64,000 bases of DNA from the NCBI RefSeq assembly GCF_002911665.1, contig NZ_MTBP01000005.1, forward strand, positions 124,001-188,000, given 5' to 3'. Numbering within the stretch: position 1 is the first letter of the stretch; each line of letters starts with the position of its first letter. Shown piece by piece: positions 8,646-18,031 of the stretch. The notes below the pieces were generated by a model. The model ran no database searches. It was not told where the DNA came from and was given only the letters and a program-made list of their open reading frames with translations. The DNA comes from Actinomadura rubteroloni (GTDB lineage: Bacteria > Actinomycetota > Actinomycetes > Streptosporangiales > Streptosporangiaceae). Position numbers and translations under genes: made by a program.

Positions 8646-8681
8646 TCTCTCTTGACCGGAGAGATGGGACAAGCCTACGGT
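8646..8681 (+). promoter_or_regulatory. Promoter of exporter operon with MarR-type palindrome
   Basis: TCTCTC (8646-8651) and GAGAGA (8659-8664) form an inverted repeat with a 7-base centre. The centre holds a -35-like TTGACC (8652-8657), followed after 18 bases by TACGGT (8676-8681) as -10. A repressor on the palindrome would cover the -35 box. The position between the MarR gene and the exporter suggests it is the MarR operator. Confidence 0.45.
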
Positions 8682-8717
8682 AGGCGCGGCCCACGGACGA
8701 ACCGCGAGGGAGGCCGG

Positions 8718-9698
8718 ATGCGGGCAGGAGAACCGGCCGTCGAGGCCGACGGACTGGTGAAGACGTTCGGGGACGTGACGGCCGTCGCGGGCATCGACCT
8801 GCGGGTCGCCCAGGGGGAGGTGTTCGGCTTCCTCGGCCCGAACGGCGCGGGCAAGTCCACGACGATCAACATGCTCTGCACGCTGCTGCGCCCGTCGGGC
8901 GGGGCGGCGCGCGTCGCGGGGCACGACGTGGTGACCGGACGCGACGACGTCCGCCGCAACATCGGCCTGGTCTTCCAGGACCCGACCGTCGACGGCTACC
9001 TCAGCGCCGAGCAGAACCTGCGCTTCCACGCCGAGCTGTACGGCGTCCCGCGCAACCGCACCGCCGACCGGATCCGGCAGGTGCTGGAGATGGTCGCGCT
9101 GTGGGACCGCCGCGCCGACCTCGTCCGGACGTTCTCCGGCGGGATGCGGCGGCGGCTGGAGATCGCGCGCGGGCTGCTGCACGCGCCGCGCGTGCTGTTC
9201 CTGGACGAGCCGACCGTCGGCCTGGACCCGCAGACCCGCGCGTCCATCTGGGACTACATCCGGCGGCTGCGGGACGCCGAGGACGTCACGATCTTCATGA
9301 CCACCCACTACATGGACGAGGCCGAGTACTGCGACCGCATCGCGATCATGGACTCGGGGCGGATCGTGGCGCTCGACACGCCCGAGGCGCTGAAGGCGGG
9401 CGTCGGCGCGGACCGCGTCCGGATCCGCACGTCCGACGACGACGCGGCCGTCGCGGCGCTGAAAGAGCGGTTCGGGCTGGACGCCGTGGTCGCCGACGGG
9501 CAGGTGACGTTCAGCGTCGCGTCCGGCGGGGAGTTCGTGCCGCGCCTGTTCGCGGAGCTGGGCGTGCCGATCAGCGCGGTGAGCGTGGCGCGGCCGTCGC
9601 TGGACGACGTGTTCATGAAGTTCACCGGGACGTCGATCCGCGACGCCGAGCAGGGCGGCGCCAACGACGCGCTGCGGATGAGGATGCGGGGGAGATGA
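8718..9698 (+). CDS. Daunorubicin-resistance-type ABC transporter, ATPase
   Basis: A 326-residue ABC ATPase of the DrrA family. Walker A is GPNGAGKST (about 40-48), the signature is SGGMRRRLEIARGL, Walker B is VLFLDEPTVGLD, and the C-terminal extension ending LDDVFMKFTG is the DrrA-CTD that couples to the permease. It powers export of a lipophilic compound through the product of the next gene. The ATG at 8718 has GAGGGAGG in front of it. The ATGA overlap with the permease gene shows co-translation. The substrate is unknown. Confidence 0.93.
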   Translation: MRAGEPAVEADGLVKTFGDVTAVAGIDLRVAQGEVFGFLGPNGAGKSTTINMLCTLLRPSGGAARVAGHDVVTGRDDVRRNIGLVFQDPTVDGYLSAEQNLRFHAELYGVPRNRTADRIRQVLEMVALWDRRADLVRTFSGGMRRRLEIARGLLHAPRVLFLDEPTVGLDPQTRASIWDYIRRLRDAEDVTIFMTTHYMDEAEYCDRIAIMDSGRIVALDTPEALKAGVGADRVRIRTSDDDAAVAALKERFGLDAVVADGQVTFSVASGGEFVPRLFAELGVPISAVSVARPSLDDVFMKFTGTSIRDAEQGGANDALRMRMRGR

Positions 9699-10582
9699 CC
9701 GGCATGGGAACCCAGTCCGCTCCGGACGTGGTGCGCGTCCGGGTGCCCGGGCGGAGCGTGCGGCACGACCTGCGCGCGATCAAGATCGTCCTGCACCGGG
9801 AGCTGATCCGCTTCTGGCGGGACCGGATGCGGATGGTGTCGGGGCTCGTCCAGCCGGTGCTGTGGCTGCTGGTCATGGGCACCGGGCTGTCGGAGCTGGT
9901 GCGCGGCGGGACGACCGCCGCCGGCGGCACCGTCGACCTGCGGACGTTCATCTTCCCCGGCGTCTGCGCGATGTCGGTGATGTTCACGGCGATGTTCTCC
10001 GCCGCGTCCATCGTGTGGGACCGCGAGTTCGGGTTCCTGCGCGAGATGCTCGTCGCGCCGATCAGCCGGGCGTCGATCGTGATCGGCAAGTGCGTCGGCG
10101 GGGCGCTCGTCGCGACGCTCCAGGGCGTGGTGATCCTCGCGCTGGCCGGGCTCGCGCACGTCCCGTACCACCCGGTGCTCCTGCTGGAGATGCTCGGGAT
10201 GATGTTCCTGTGCGCGTTCGCGCTCACCGGGTTCGGCGTCATGCTGGCCGCGCGCATCACCACGCTGCAGGCGTTCTTCGCGCTGAACCAGATGGCGCTG
10301 ATGCCCATGATGTTCCTGTCGGGCGCTCTGTACCCCCTGAACGGGCTGCCGGCCTGGCTCGGCGTCCTGACGCGGTTCAACCCGCTCACCTACGCCGTCG
10401 ACCCGATGCGGCACATCGTCTTCCGGTACCTGCACACCGACGCGGCGCTGCGCGCCCGGTTCAACCCCGGCGTGACGTGGAACGGGTGGCACGTCCCGAT
10501 CTGGCTGGAGATCGTCATCGTCGCCGCGATGGGCCTGGCGATGATGGGCGTCGCGATCGTGGAGTTCCGCCACGGCGACTGA
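9695..10582 (+). CDS. ABC-2 type permease (DrrB-like)
   Basis: A 295-residue membrane protein with six hydrophobic segments and the ABC-2 family signature around EREFGFLREMLVAP-like text (here WDREFGFLREMLVAPISRAS). It forms the membrane channel for the preceding ATPase. The gene starts inside the ATPase stop (ATGA). A second ATG nine bases later is also possible. Together with the MarR gene this forms a standard inducible drug-efflux unit. Confidence 0.92.
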   Translation: MTGMGTQSAPDVVRVRVPGRSVRHDLRAIKIVLHRELIRFWRDRMRMVSGLVQPVLWLLVMGTGLSELVRGGTTAAGGTVDLRTFIFPGVCAMSVMFTAMFSAASIVWDREFGFLREMLVAPISRASIVIGKCVGGALVATLQGVVILALAGLAHVPYHPVLLLEMLGMMFLCAFALTGFGVMLAARITTLQAFFALNQMALMPMMFLSGALYPLNGLPAWLGVLTRFNPLTYAVDPMRHIVFRYLHTDAALRARFNPGVTWNGWHVPIWLEIVIVAAMGLAMMGVAIVEFRHGD

Positions 10583-10613
10583 CGCGCGGGGCGCCGGCCG
10601 CCGGGGGACCGGG

Positions 10614-11951
10614 CTAGACGGCGAAGTCGAGCAGGGGACGGGCGTTGCTCGGGTGCCGCAGCTTGGACAGCGACTCCTTCTCGAGCTGCCGGATCCGCTC
10701 GCGCGTCAGGCCGAGAGCCTTGCCGATCTCGTCCAGTGTGCGGGGCGTCCCGTCGTACAGCCCGAACCGCATAGCCATGATCTTGGCCTCGCGCGGGGAC
10801 AGGACGTCCAGCGTGCGGCGGAGCTGGTCGGCCATGAGCTGGCGGTCGACCAGGTCGGCGGCCTCGGGGCTGTCGGTGTCCTCGATGAGGTCGCCGATGC
10901 GGGTCTCGCCGTCCTCGCCGATCGTGGAGTCCAGGCTGATCGGCTGGCGGCTGGTGCGCAGCAGCTCGCGGATCTGCTCGGGGCTGCGGTCCAGCTCGAC
11001 GGCCATCTCCTCGGGCGTGGGCTCGCGGCCGAGCCGCTGGTGCATGTCCCGCTCGACCCGGCTGACCTTGCTCAGCAGCTCCAGGACGTGGACGGGCAGC
11101 CGGATCGTCCGCGCCGAGTCGGCGAACCCGCGCTGGATCGCCTGCCGGATCCACCACATCGCGTAGGTGGAGAACTTGTAGCCCTTGGAGTAGTCGAACT
11201 TCTCGACCGCGCGGATGAGCCCGAGGTTGCCCTCCTGGACGACGTCCAGCAGCGACAGGCCCCGGTCGGAGTACTTCTTCGCGACCGACACGACGAGCCG
11301 CAGGTTCGCCTCCAGCATGTGCGCCTTGGCGCGCTGCCCGTCGGCGACGACCCACTCCAGGTCGGCGCGCAGGTCGTCGGGGACGTCCCCGCTCTCCAGC
11401 TTGTACTCCGCGTACAGGCCGGCCTCGATGCGCTTGGCCAGCTCGACCTCCTGCTCGGCGGTGAGGAGCTGGCGGCGGCCGATGGCCTTGAGGTAGGTGT
11501 GGACGGAGTCGCCCATCACCGTGGTGGTGTCGTCCAGGTCGGGGGCGGGCTCGACCTCGACCTCGGTGACCTCGAACGGCTCGGTGTCGGCGTCGCCGGC
11601 GGCCGGGACGGGGGGAGCGGCGGGGGCGGCCATGACGGCGTCCTTGGCGGTCGTGCCGGTGGTCGCGGCGGCGGCGCGGCTGACGCGCCGCTTGCGGGCG
11701 GGGGGCTTGCGGGCGCCGTCGGCGGCGCCGGGCGCCGCTCCGTCCTCGTCGCCCTCGGTCATGCGGATTCCGGCGTCGGCGAGCCCGCGCAGGATGGAGC
11801 GGCCGCGGGCGGGGCTGACCCCGGCGGCGGCGAAGGCGCGGCGGACCTCGTCCAGGGCGAGACGGCCCTGCGCGCGGCCTCGCTCGATGAGGTCGTCCAG
11901 GGCGGGACCCGGCGGCTCCGTGAGCGGGGTCTCGGCGGCGGATCGCGGCAT
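10614..11951 (-). CDS. RNA polymerase sigma-70 factor (RpoD/HrdB type)
   Basis: A 445-residue sigma-70. The N-terminal 70 residues resemble region 1.1 (LDDLIERGRAQGRLALDEV), then comes an acidic, low-complexity linker. Region 2 contains LLDVVQEGNLGLIRAVEKFD and the -10-recognising AMWWIRQAI; region 3 and region 4 follow, ending with LGLTRERIRQLEKESL for -35 recognition. It therefore has all parts of a group 1 or group 2 sigma. Whether it is the principal factor or an Hrd paralogue cannot be told from one window. The ATG at 11951 is preceded by GGGAGGGGG; upstream alternatives in frame lack a site. It is convergent with the exporter operon. Confidence 0.93.
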   Translation of the reverse strand: MPRSAAETPLTEPPGPALDDLIERGRAQGRLALDEVRRAFAAAGVSPARGRSILRGLADAGIRMTEGDEDGAAPGAADGARKPPARKRRVSRAAAATTGTTAKDAVMAAPAAPPVPAAGDADTEPFEVTEVEVEPAPDLDDTTTVMGDSVHTYLKAIGRRQLLTAEQEVELAKRIEAGLYAEYKLESGDVPDDLRADLEWVVADGQRAKAHMLEANLRLVVSVAKKYSDRGLSLLDVVQEGNLGLIRAVEKFDYSKGYKFSTYAMWWIRQAIQRGFADSARTIRLPVHVLELLSKVSRVERDMHQRLGREPTPEEMAVELDRSPEQIRELLRTSRQPISLDSTIGEDGETRIGDLIEDTDSPEAADLVDRQLMADQLRRTLDVLSPREAKIMAMRFGLYDGTPRTLDEIGKALGLTRERIRQLEKESLSKLRHPSNARPLLDFAV

Positions 11952-12083
11952 GGTGGCGCCCCCTCCCTTCGGTCGTGATGGGTGCGGCGGAGACGTTTTC
12001 TCTCGTGACGCGCGCAATAACGGGAACGTCGGACAGAGGTCCCGTTGTTCCCGGCGGCGCCCGTCCGGGGGTCCGGACCTTGC

Positions 12084-12099
12084 CTTACTATGTAAAGGT
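12084..12099. repeat. Palindrome-containing element, copy 1
   Basis: CTTACTATGTAAAGGT is identical in 15 of 16 positions to the element at 18032-18047. The core TTAC-TAT-GTAA is an inverted repeat. It lies 11 bases beyond the end of the minus-strand CDF gene and upstream of the sigma gene, as copy 2 lies just beyond the minus-strand phosphatase gene. Confidence 0.5.
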
Positions 12100-12109
12100 C
12101 ACGGGCGGG

Positions 12110-13111
12110 TCAGCTCGCGCTCGGGCGCTGGCCGAGCGCATGCCCATAGCGGGCCACAACGCGTGCACGCAGGTCCGGATCGTCGCGCGGGACGGGCTCC
12201 AGGAACACCTCGTCGATCTCCGGATGGGCGTCCTGCAGCTCGCGGGCCAGGCGCACGCACGTCCGCTCCACGTCCCCGGACGTCAGCCCGTCGCGGAAGT
12301 CCAGCCGGGCGCAGACGAGGACGCGGTCGGCGCCGACCGTCATCGTCACGAGGTCGACCAGCCAGTCGATCTCGGGCGCGGCGGCCAGCCGGTCGCGGAC
12401 GCCGCCGACGAGCCGGGGGTCGGCCTGGACGCCGATGAGCAGGTTGAGGTTCACGCGGCCGAGCGCGAGGGCGACGGCGGTGAGCAGCACGCCGATGAGG
12501 ACGGAGCCGACGCCGTCCCAGACGGCCGCGCCGGTGAGCTGGTGGAGGCCGAGGCCCCCGAACGCCAGCAGCAGGCCGGTGAGGGCCGCCGAGTCCTCCA
12601 GCAGGACGCTGAGCGAGGTCGGCTCGTCGGTGCGCCGCAGGTAGGCCAGGAAGGGCAGGCCCTCGGCGCGGGCGTCGGCGCGGACCTGCCGGACGGCCTG
12701 CCGCCAGGAGATCCCCTCCAGGACGAACGAGACGGCGAGGACGGCGTAGCCGACGCGCGGATCGGTCCCCCCGTGCCCGGCGATGATCGTCTCGACGCCC
12801 TGGTAGAAGGCGAACAGGGCGCCCATGCCGAAGATCGCGACGGCGACGAGCAGGGTCCAGATGTAGCGCTCCTTGCCGTGCCCGAAGGGGTGGCGGCGGT
12901 CGGCGGGGCGTCCGCTGCGGCGCAGGCCGACGAGCAGGAGGACCTCGTTGAAGGTGTCGGCGACGGAGTGGGCGGCCTCGGCGCCCATCGACGCCGAGCC
13001 GGTGAGCACGGCGGCGGCGATCTTGGCGATGGCGATGCCGAGGTTGGCGGCGAGCGCCAGGAAGACCGTCAGGGTGCTCTCGTGTCCCTGGTCGCGGGCG
13101 GGCTGCGTCAT
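12110..13111 (-). CDS. Cation diffusion facilitator (CDF) metal exporter
   Basis: A 333-residue CDF protein with six membrane segments. Metal-site residues are visible in TM2 (HSVADTFNE, the HxxxD pattern) and TM5 (LLEDSAALTG), followed by a cytoplasmic dimerisation domain. CDF proteins expel Zn2+, Fe2+, Mn2+ or Co2+ in exchange for protons. The HxxxD-type site is most often linked to zinc, but selectivity is not certain. The gene is followed by the sigma-factor gene on the same strand with 158 bases between. Confidence 0.88.
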   Translation of the reverse strand: MTQPARDQGHESTLTVFLALAANLGIAIAKIAAAVLTGSASMGAEAAHSVADTFNEVLLLVGLRRSGRPADRRHPFGHGKERYIWTLLVAVAIFGMGALFAFYQGVETIIAGHGGTDPRVGYAVLAVSFVLEGISWRQAVRQVRADARAEGLPFLAYLRRTDEPTSLSVLLEDSAALTGLLLAFGGLGLHQLTGAAVWDGVGSVLIGVLLTAVALALGRVNLNLLIGVQADPRLVGGVRDRLAAAPEIDWLVDLVTMTVGADRVLVCARLDFRDGLTSGDVERTCVRLARELQDAHPEIDEVFLEPVPRDDPDLRARVVARYGHALGQRPSAS

Positions 13112-13140
13112 GGTGCGGCTCGTTCCCCGCCGCCGGGGTC

Positions 13141-14295
13141 CTACTCCGGGGGGCGGCGCAGGAGGGCGCGGTCGGGCTTGCCGGACGGGAGCAGCGGGAT
13201 CTCGGCGACGAGGTCGAGCGCGCGGGGCGCGGCGGGGGCGGGCAGGTCGGCGCGGACCCAGTCGCGCAGCTCGTCCAGGGACGGCGGGGGGCCGGCGGGG
13301 ACGACGACGGCGGTGACGCGCTCGCCCCATTCGGGGTCGGGGCGGCCGACGACGGCGACGTCGGCGACGGCGGGGTGGCGGGCGAGGACGGCGGCGACCT
13401 CGCCGGCGACGACCTTCTCGCCGCCGGTGTTGATGACGTCGTCGGCGCGGCCCCGGACGCGGAACCGTCCGTCCTCCAGGACGCCGAGGTCCTGGGTGAC
13501 GTACCAGTCGCCGTCGCGGGCGGCGGCGGTGAGGTCGGGGCGGAGCCGGTAGCCGGTGAACAGGACGGGTCCGGCGACGCGGACGCGGTCGCCGGGGCCG
13601 ACGGCGACGCGGACGCCGTCGAGGGGGACGCCGTCGTAGGCGCAGCCGCCGCAGGTCTCGCTCATGCCGTAGGTGGTGCGGACGCGGGCGCCGCGGGCGC
13701 GGGCGCGGTCGAGGAGGGCGGGGTCGGCGGCGGCGCCGCCGAGCAGGATGGTGGCGAAGCGGGCGAGGTCGGCGCCGGCGTCCAGGAGGCGGCGGAGCTG
13801 GGTGGGGACGAGGGAGACGTGCGCGGCGGGGGAGGCGGCGACGGCGGCGGGGTCGAAGCGGGGGTGGATCTCGGGGTCGGTGCCGGCCAGGAGGGACCGG
13901 ACGAGGACCTGGAGCCCGGCGATGTGGCTGGTGGGGAGGCAGCAGAGCCAGCGGTCGCCGGGGGCGGCGCCGACGCGGTCGAGGGTGGCGGCGGCGGAGT
14001 GGCGGAGGGCGGCGGCGGACAGTTCGACGGCCTTGGGCGTGCCGGTGCTGCCGGAGGTGGCGATGAGGACGGCCGTGCCGGGGTCGACGGGGACGCCGCC
14101 GGGCCGCGTGGTGGTGCCGTCCTCGGTGGTGACGGCGTGCGGGGCGGCGGCGTCCAGGAGGGCGGTGCGGGCGGGGGCGGGCAGGTCCGGGGGGAGGGGG
14201 AGGATCGCGGGTCCGGTGCCGTCCAGGGCCGCCGCGAGGGCGGTGAGCAGGCGGGGGCCGGGCGGCAGGGCGACGGCGTGGAGCGGGCGGTCCAT
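13141..14295 (-). CDS. menE: o-Succinylbenzoate-CoA ligase
   Basis: A 384-residue adenylate-forming enzyme, short for the family as is usual for actinobacterial MenE. The P-loop is IATSGSTGTPKAVE, later motifs are TYGMSETCGG, YVTQDLGVLEDGRFRVRGR and the lysine-bearing LLPSGKPDRALL. It activates o-succinylbenzoate as its CoA thioester in the classical menaquinone pathway. The divergent neighbour is menB, which uses the downstream product, so the assignment is firm. A TAGCGT hexamer ends eight bases before the ATG and there is no ribosome site, so the transcript may be leaderless. Confidence 0.92.
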   Translation of the reverse strand: MDRPLHAVALPPGPRLLTALAAALDGTGPAILPLPPDLPAPARTALLDAAAPHAVTTEDGTTTRPGGVPVDPGTAVLIATSGSTGTPKAVELSAAALRHSAAATLDRVGAAPGDRWLCCLPTSHIAGLQVLVRSLLAGTDPEIHPRFDPAAVAASPAAHVSLVPTQLRRLLDAGADLARFATILLGGAAADPALLDRARARGARVRTTYGMSETCGGCAYDGVPLDGVRVAVGPGDRVRVAGPVLFTGYRLRPDLTAAARDGDWYVTQDLGVLEDGRFRVRGRADDVINTGGEKVVAGEVAAVLARHPAVADVAVVGRPDPEWGERVTAVVVPAGPPPSLDELRDWVRADLPAPAAPRALDLVAEIPLLPSGKPDRALLRRPPE

Positions 14296-14424
14296 GGGGC
14301 GTCACGCTAGTACGGGGCGCGCGGCGGGGAGCGGCCACCCCGCTGAACGCGTTCATCTTCCGGCCCGGTTGAATAATGGGCCACGGCCGGGCGGCGACGG
14401 CGCCGCGGCAGGGAAGGGGAACTC
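14296..14424. promoter_or_regulatory. Divergent menE/menB promoter region
   Basis: The 129 bases contain a TAGCGT -10-like hexamer for menE (14304-14309, minus strand) and, for menB, an AT-richer TTGAATAATGG (14368-14378). A strong ribosome site, GGGAAGGGGA, precedes menB. Confidence 0.4.
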
Positions 14425-15324
14425 ATGGTCTCGGAGCTGTTCGACCCGTCCGCGTGGAAGGAGGTGGAGGGGTTCGGGTTCACCGACATCACCTACCACC
14501 GGTCGGTCGAGCACGGGACGGTCCGGATCGCGTTCGACCGCCCCGAGGTCCGCAACGCGTTCCGTCCCCACACCGTCGACGAGCTGTACCGGGCGCTGGA
14601 CCACGCGCGGATGTCCAGCGACATCGGGTGCGTGCTGCTGACGGGGAACGGGCCGTCGCCCAAGGACGGCGGCTGGGCGTTCTGCTCGGGCGGGGACCAG
14701 CGGATCCGGGGCAAGGACGGCTACAAGTACGCCGAGGGCGAGACGTCGGAGACGATCGACCCGGCGCGGGCGGGGCGGCTGCACATCCTGGAGGTGCAGC
14801 GGCTGATCCGGTTCATGGGCAAGGTCGTGATCTGCGTGGTGCCGGGGTGGGCGGCGGGCGGCGGGCACAGTCTGCACGTCGTGGCGGACCTGACGCTGGC
14901 CAGCCGTGAGCACGCCCGGTTCAAGCAGACCGACGCGGACGTGGCGAGCTTCGACGGCGGGTTCGGGTCGGCGTACCTGGCGCGGCAGGTCGGGCAGAAG
15001 TTCGCGCGGGAGATCTTCTTCCTCGGCGACACCTACGACGCCGACGCGGCGCACCGGATGGGGATGGTGAACGCGGTCGTCCCGCACGCCGAGCTGGAGC
15101 GCACGGCGCTGGAGTGGGCGCGGAAGATCAACGGCAAGAGTCCGACGGCGCAGCGGATGCTGAAGTTCGCGTTCAACATGATCGACGACGGTCTGGTCGG
15201 GCAGCAGGTGTTCGCGGGGGAGACGACGCGGCTCGCCTACGGCACCGACGAGGCGGCCGAGGGACGGGACTCCTTCCTGGAGAAGCGCGCACCCGATTGG
15301 TCGCGTTTCCCGTGGTACTACTAG
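14425..15324 (+). CDS. menB: 1,4-Dihydroxy-2-naphthoyl-CoA synthase
   Basis: A 299-residue crotonase-fold enzyme that closes the naphthalene ring of o-succinylbenzoyl-CoA. It contains the oxyanion-hole segments WAFCSGGDQRIRG and VPGWAAGGGHSLHVVADLTL, the MenB-type SFDGGFGSAYLARQVG and the C-terminal KRAPDWSRFPWYY found in this family. Length and motifs are complete. The start has a clear ribosome site. menC follows after 47 bases on the same strand. Confidence 0.95.
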   Translation: MVSELFDPSAWKEVEGFGFTDITYHRSVEHGTVRIAFDRPEVRNAFRPHTVDELYRALDHARMSSDIGCVLLTGNGPSPKDGGWAFCSGGDQRIRGKDGYKYAEGETSETIDPARAGRLHILEVQRLIRFMGKVVICVVPGWAAGGGHSLHVVADLTLASREHARFKQTDADVASFDGGFGSAYLARQVGQKFAREIFFLGDTYDADAAHRMGMVNAVVPHAELERTALEWARKINGKSPTAQRMLKFAFNMIDDGLVGQQVFAGETTRLAYGTDEAAEGRDSFLEKRAPDWSRFPWYY

Positions 15325-15371
15325 GATTTCCCGATCTTTTTCCGGACGGCACGAGGGCAGGGGGCGAGCGC

Positions 15372-16322
15372 GTGCGGGTCTACTCCATCCCGATGCGGAC
15401 GCGGTTCCGCGGCATCACGCGGCGGGACGGGGCGCTCCTGCACGGCCCAGCGGGATGGGGTGAGTTCTCCCCGTTCGCCGAGTACGGCCCGGCCGAGGCG
15501 GCGCGCTGGCTGGCCGCCGCGCGGGAGGCCGCGCACGAGGGGTGGCCCGCGCCGGTCCGCGACGGCGTCCCGGTGAACGCGACGATCCCGGCGGTCGGGC
15601 CGGAGCGGGCGTTCGCGCTGGCCAAGGAGTCCGGCTGCCGCACCGCGAAGGTGAAGGTCGCCGAGCCGGGGCAGTCCGGCGCCGACGACATGGCGCGGGT
15701 GGAGGCCGTCCGCGACGCCCTCGGGCCGGACGGGCGGATCCGGGTGGACGCCAACGGCGGCTGGGACGTCGACCAGGCCGCCGCGATGATCCGCTCGCTG
15801 GACCGGTTCGAGCTGGAGTACGCCGAGCAGCCGTGCCCGACGCTGGACGACCTGAAGCGCGTCCGGCTGCGCGTGGACGTCCCGATCGCCGCCGACGAGT
15901 CGGTGCGCCGCGCCGAGGACCCGCTGAAGGTCCGCGCGGCGGGCGCGGCCGACATCGTGGTCTTGAAGGTGCAGCCGCTCGGCGGGGTGCGGGCGGCGCT
16001 GCGCGTCGCCGAGGCGGTGGGGCTGCCGGTCGTGGTGTCGAGCGCGGTGGAGACGTCGGTGGGCCTGGCGGCGGGGGTGGCGCTCGCGGCGGCGCTGCCG
16101 GAGCTGCCGTTCGCGTGCGGGCTCGCGACGCTGTCGCTGCTGGAGGGCGACGTGGTGGACGCGCCGCTGGTCCCGGTGGACGGCGTGCTGCCGGTGCGGC
16201 GTCCGGACGTGGACCCGGCCGCGCTCGCCCGCCACGAGCCGGGCGGGGACGCGGCGGAGCGCTGGGCGGAGCGGGCGCGCTCGGCCGGGCGTCATCTGCC
16301 CGGCGCGGAGCCGTCGCGGTGA
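15372..16322 (+). CDS. menC: o-Succinylbenzoate synthase
   Basis: A 316-residue enolase-superfamily enzyme that dehydrates SHCHC to o-succinylbenzoate. It carries the AKVKVAE lysine motif, metal ligands in RVDANGGWD, ELEYAEQPC and IAADESV, and the general-base lysine in IVVLKVQPLGG. The start at the GTG 15372 gives VRVYSIPMRTRFRG, the usual N-terminus; the frame extends upstream into menB without sense. Its end overlaps the menD start (GTGA). Confidence 0.92.
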   Translation: MRVYSIPMRTRFRGITRRDGALLHGPAGWGEFSPFAEYGPAEAARWLAAAREAAHEGWPAPVRDGVPVNATIPAVGPERAFALAKESGCRTAKVKVAEPGQSGADDMARVEAVRDALGPDGRIRVDANGGWDVDQAAAMIRSLDRFELEYAEQPCPTLDDLKRVRLRVDVPIAADESVRRAEDPLKVRAAGAADIVVLKVQPLGGVRAALRVAEAVGLPVVVSSAVETSVGLAAGVALAAALPELPFACGLATLSLLEGDVVDAPLVPVDGVLPVRRPDVDPAALARHEPGGDAAERWAERARSAGRHLPGAEPSR

Positions 16323-17986
16323 ACCCGGCCACGGCCCTGGCGACCGTCCTGGTGGACGAGCTGCTGCGGTGCGGGATGACCGACGCGGTCCTCGCGCCCG
16401 GTTCGCGGTCGGCGGCGCTGGCGCTGGCGCTGCACGAGGCCGAGAGCGCGGGGCGGGTCCGGCTGCACGTGCGGATCGACGAGCGGTCGGCGTCGTTCCT
16501 CGGGCTCGGGCTGGCGCGCCGGTCGGGCCGTCCGGTGGTGCTGGTGTGCACGTCGGGGACGGCGGCGGCGAACTTCCATCCGGCGGTCATCGAGGCGCAC
16601 GAGGCGGGTGTGCCGCTGCTGGTCGTCACCGCCGACCGTCCGCCGGAGCTGCGGGCGACGGGCGCGAACCAGACGATCGACCAGGTGAAGCTGTACGGGA
16701 CGGCCGTGCGGTGGAGCGCGGAGATCGGTGTGCCGGAGAACCGGCCGGGGATGGTGTCGTACTGGCGGTCGCTGGCCAGCCGCGCGTACGGGCTGGCGCA
16801 GGCGCCGTCGCCGGGTCCTGTGCACCTGAACGCGGCGTTCCGGGAGCCGCTCGTCCCCGACGGCGACGACACGTGGTGCGAGCCGCTGGACGGCGACGCG
16901 ACGGGCGCGTGGACGCGGGTCCGGGCGGCGACGCCGGGGTCGGTGCTGCACGTGCCGCCGACGCGGCGCGGGATCCTCGTGGTCGGGGACGGCGCGGTGA
17001 ACGTCAAGCGGTACGTGGCGGCGGCGTCGATGGCGGGGTGGCCGGTGCTGTCGGAGCCGTCGGGCAACGCCCGCTACGGCGACCACGCGCTGTCGGCGCA
17101 CCATTTCCTGCTGGGCGTCCCGGAGTTCGTGGAGCGGCACCGGCCCGAGGTGGTCGTGACGCTCGGGAAGCCGGGGCTGTCGCGGCCGCTGCTGGCGCTG
17201 CTGCGGCGGGCCGAGGAGCACATCGTGCTCGCGCCGGACCTGGCGCGGTGGCCGGACCCGGTGCGGTCGGCGACGCAGGTCGCGCAGGACGTGGAGATCC
17301 CGGTGGTGTCGGGCGACGACGCGTGGCTGCGGTCGTGGCGGGCCGCCGACCTGGCCGCCGCCGCCGCGATCGACCGGGTGCTGGACGCCGTCCCGGAGGT
17401 CAGCGAGCCGCGCCTGGCGCGGGACCTGGTGGCGTCGCTGCCGGGCGGGGCGCTGCTGTTCACGTCGGCGAGCATGCCGATCCGGGACCTGGACCAGGTG
17501 ATGCGGCCCCGGCGCGGCGTCCGGATCATGGCGAACCGGGGGGCGAGCGGGATCGACGGGCTGGTGTCGTCGGCGATGGGAGCGGCGCTGGCGCACGGCG
17601 GACGGTCCTACGCGCTGCTGGGGGACCTGGCGTTCCTGCACGACCAGAACGGGCTGCTGGCCGGCGCGGGGGAGCGGCGTCCGGATCTGGCGCTGGTCGT
17701 CGTGAACAACCGGGGCGGGGGGATCTTCTCGCTGCTGCCGCAGGCGGCGGTGCCCGACCCGTTCGAGCGGGTCTTCGGGACGCCGCACGACGTGGACCTG
17801 GAGGCGGTCGCGGCGGCGCACCGCGTCCCGTACCGGCGGCTGGAGGCGGCGGCGGACCTGCCGAAGCTGGTGGCGGGGGAGGGCTTGCGGATCATCGAGG
17901 CGCGGACGGACCGGGCGGTGAACGCGGACCTGCACGCGGAGTTGCGGTCGGCGGCGCAGGGGGCCGTGCGGGAGCTGCTGGCCTGA
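16319..17986 (+). CDS. menD: SEPHCHC synthase (thiamin diphosphate-dependent)
   Basis: A 555-residue ThDP enzyme that joins 2-oxoglutarate to isochorismate in the first committed step of menaquinone synthesis. N-terminal motifs LAPGSRSAALALA and VCTSGTAAANFHPAV and the C-terminal MANRGASGIDGLVSSAMG, LLGDLAFLHDQNGLL and VVNNRGGGIFSLLPQ are all typical of MenD. The GTG start overlaps the menC stop by four bases. It is therefore in one operon with menB and menC. Confidence 0.95.
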   Translation: MNPATALATVLVDELLRCGMTDAVLAPGSRSAALALALHEAESAGRVRLHVRIDERSASFLGLGLARRSGRPVVLVCTSGTAAANFHPAVIEAHEAGVPLLVVTADRPPELRATGANQTIDQVKLYGTAVRWSAEIGVPENRPGMVSYWRSLASRAYGLAQAPSPGPVHLNAAFREPLVPDGDDTWCEPLDGDATGAWTRVRAATPGSVLHVPPTRRGILVVGDGAVNVKRYVAAASMAGWPVLSEPSGNARYGDHALSAHHFLLGVPEFVERHRPEVVVTLGKPGLSRPLLALLRRAEEHIVLAPDLARWPDPVRSATQVAQDVEIPVVSGDDAWLRSWRAADLAAAAAIDRVLDAVPEVSEPRLARDLVASLPGGALLFTSASMPIRDLDQVMRPRRGVRIMANRGASGIDGLVSSAMGAALAHGGRSYALLGDLAFLHDQNGLLAGAGERRPDLALVVVNNRGGGIFSLLPQAAVPDPFERVFGTPHDVDLEAVAAAHRVPYRRLEAAADLPKLVAGEGLRIIEARTDRAVNADLHAELRSAAQGAVRELLA

Positions 17987-18031
17987 GCGCGGCGGGACCG
18001 GGCGGCGCCGGGCTCCGTTGCCCGACGTGAA

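Noticed and set aside
12018..12109. A small gene between the sigma factor and CDF genes
   Set aside because: No frame with a start site and coding composition was found; only the TTAC/GTAA element stands out.
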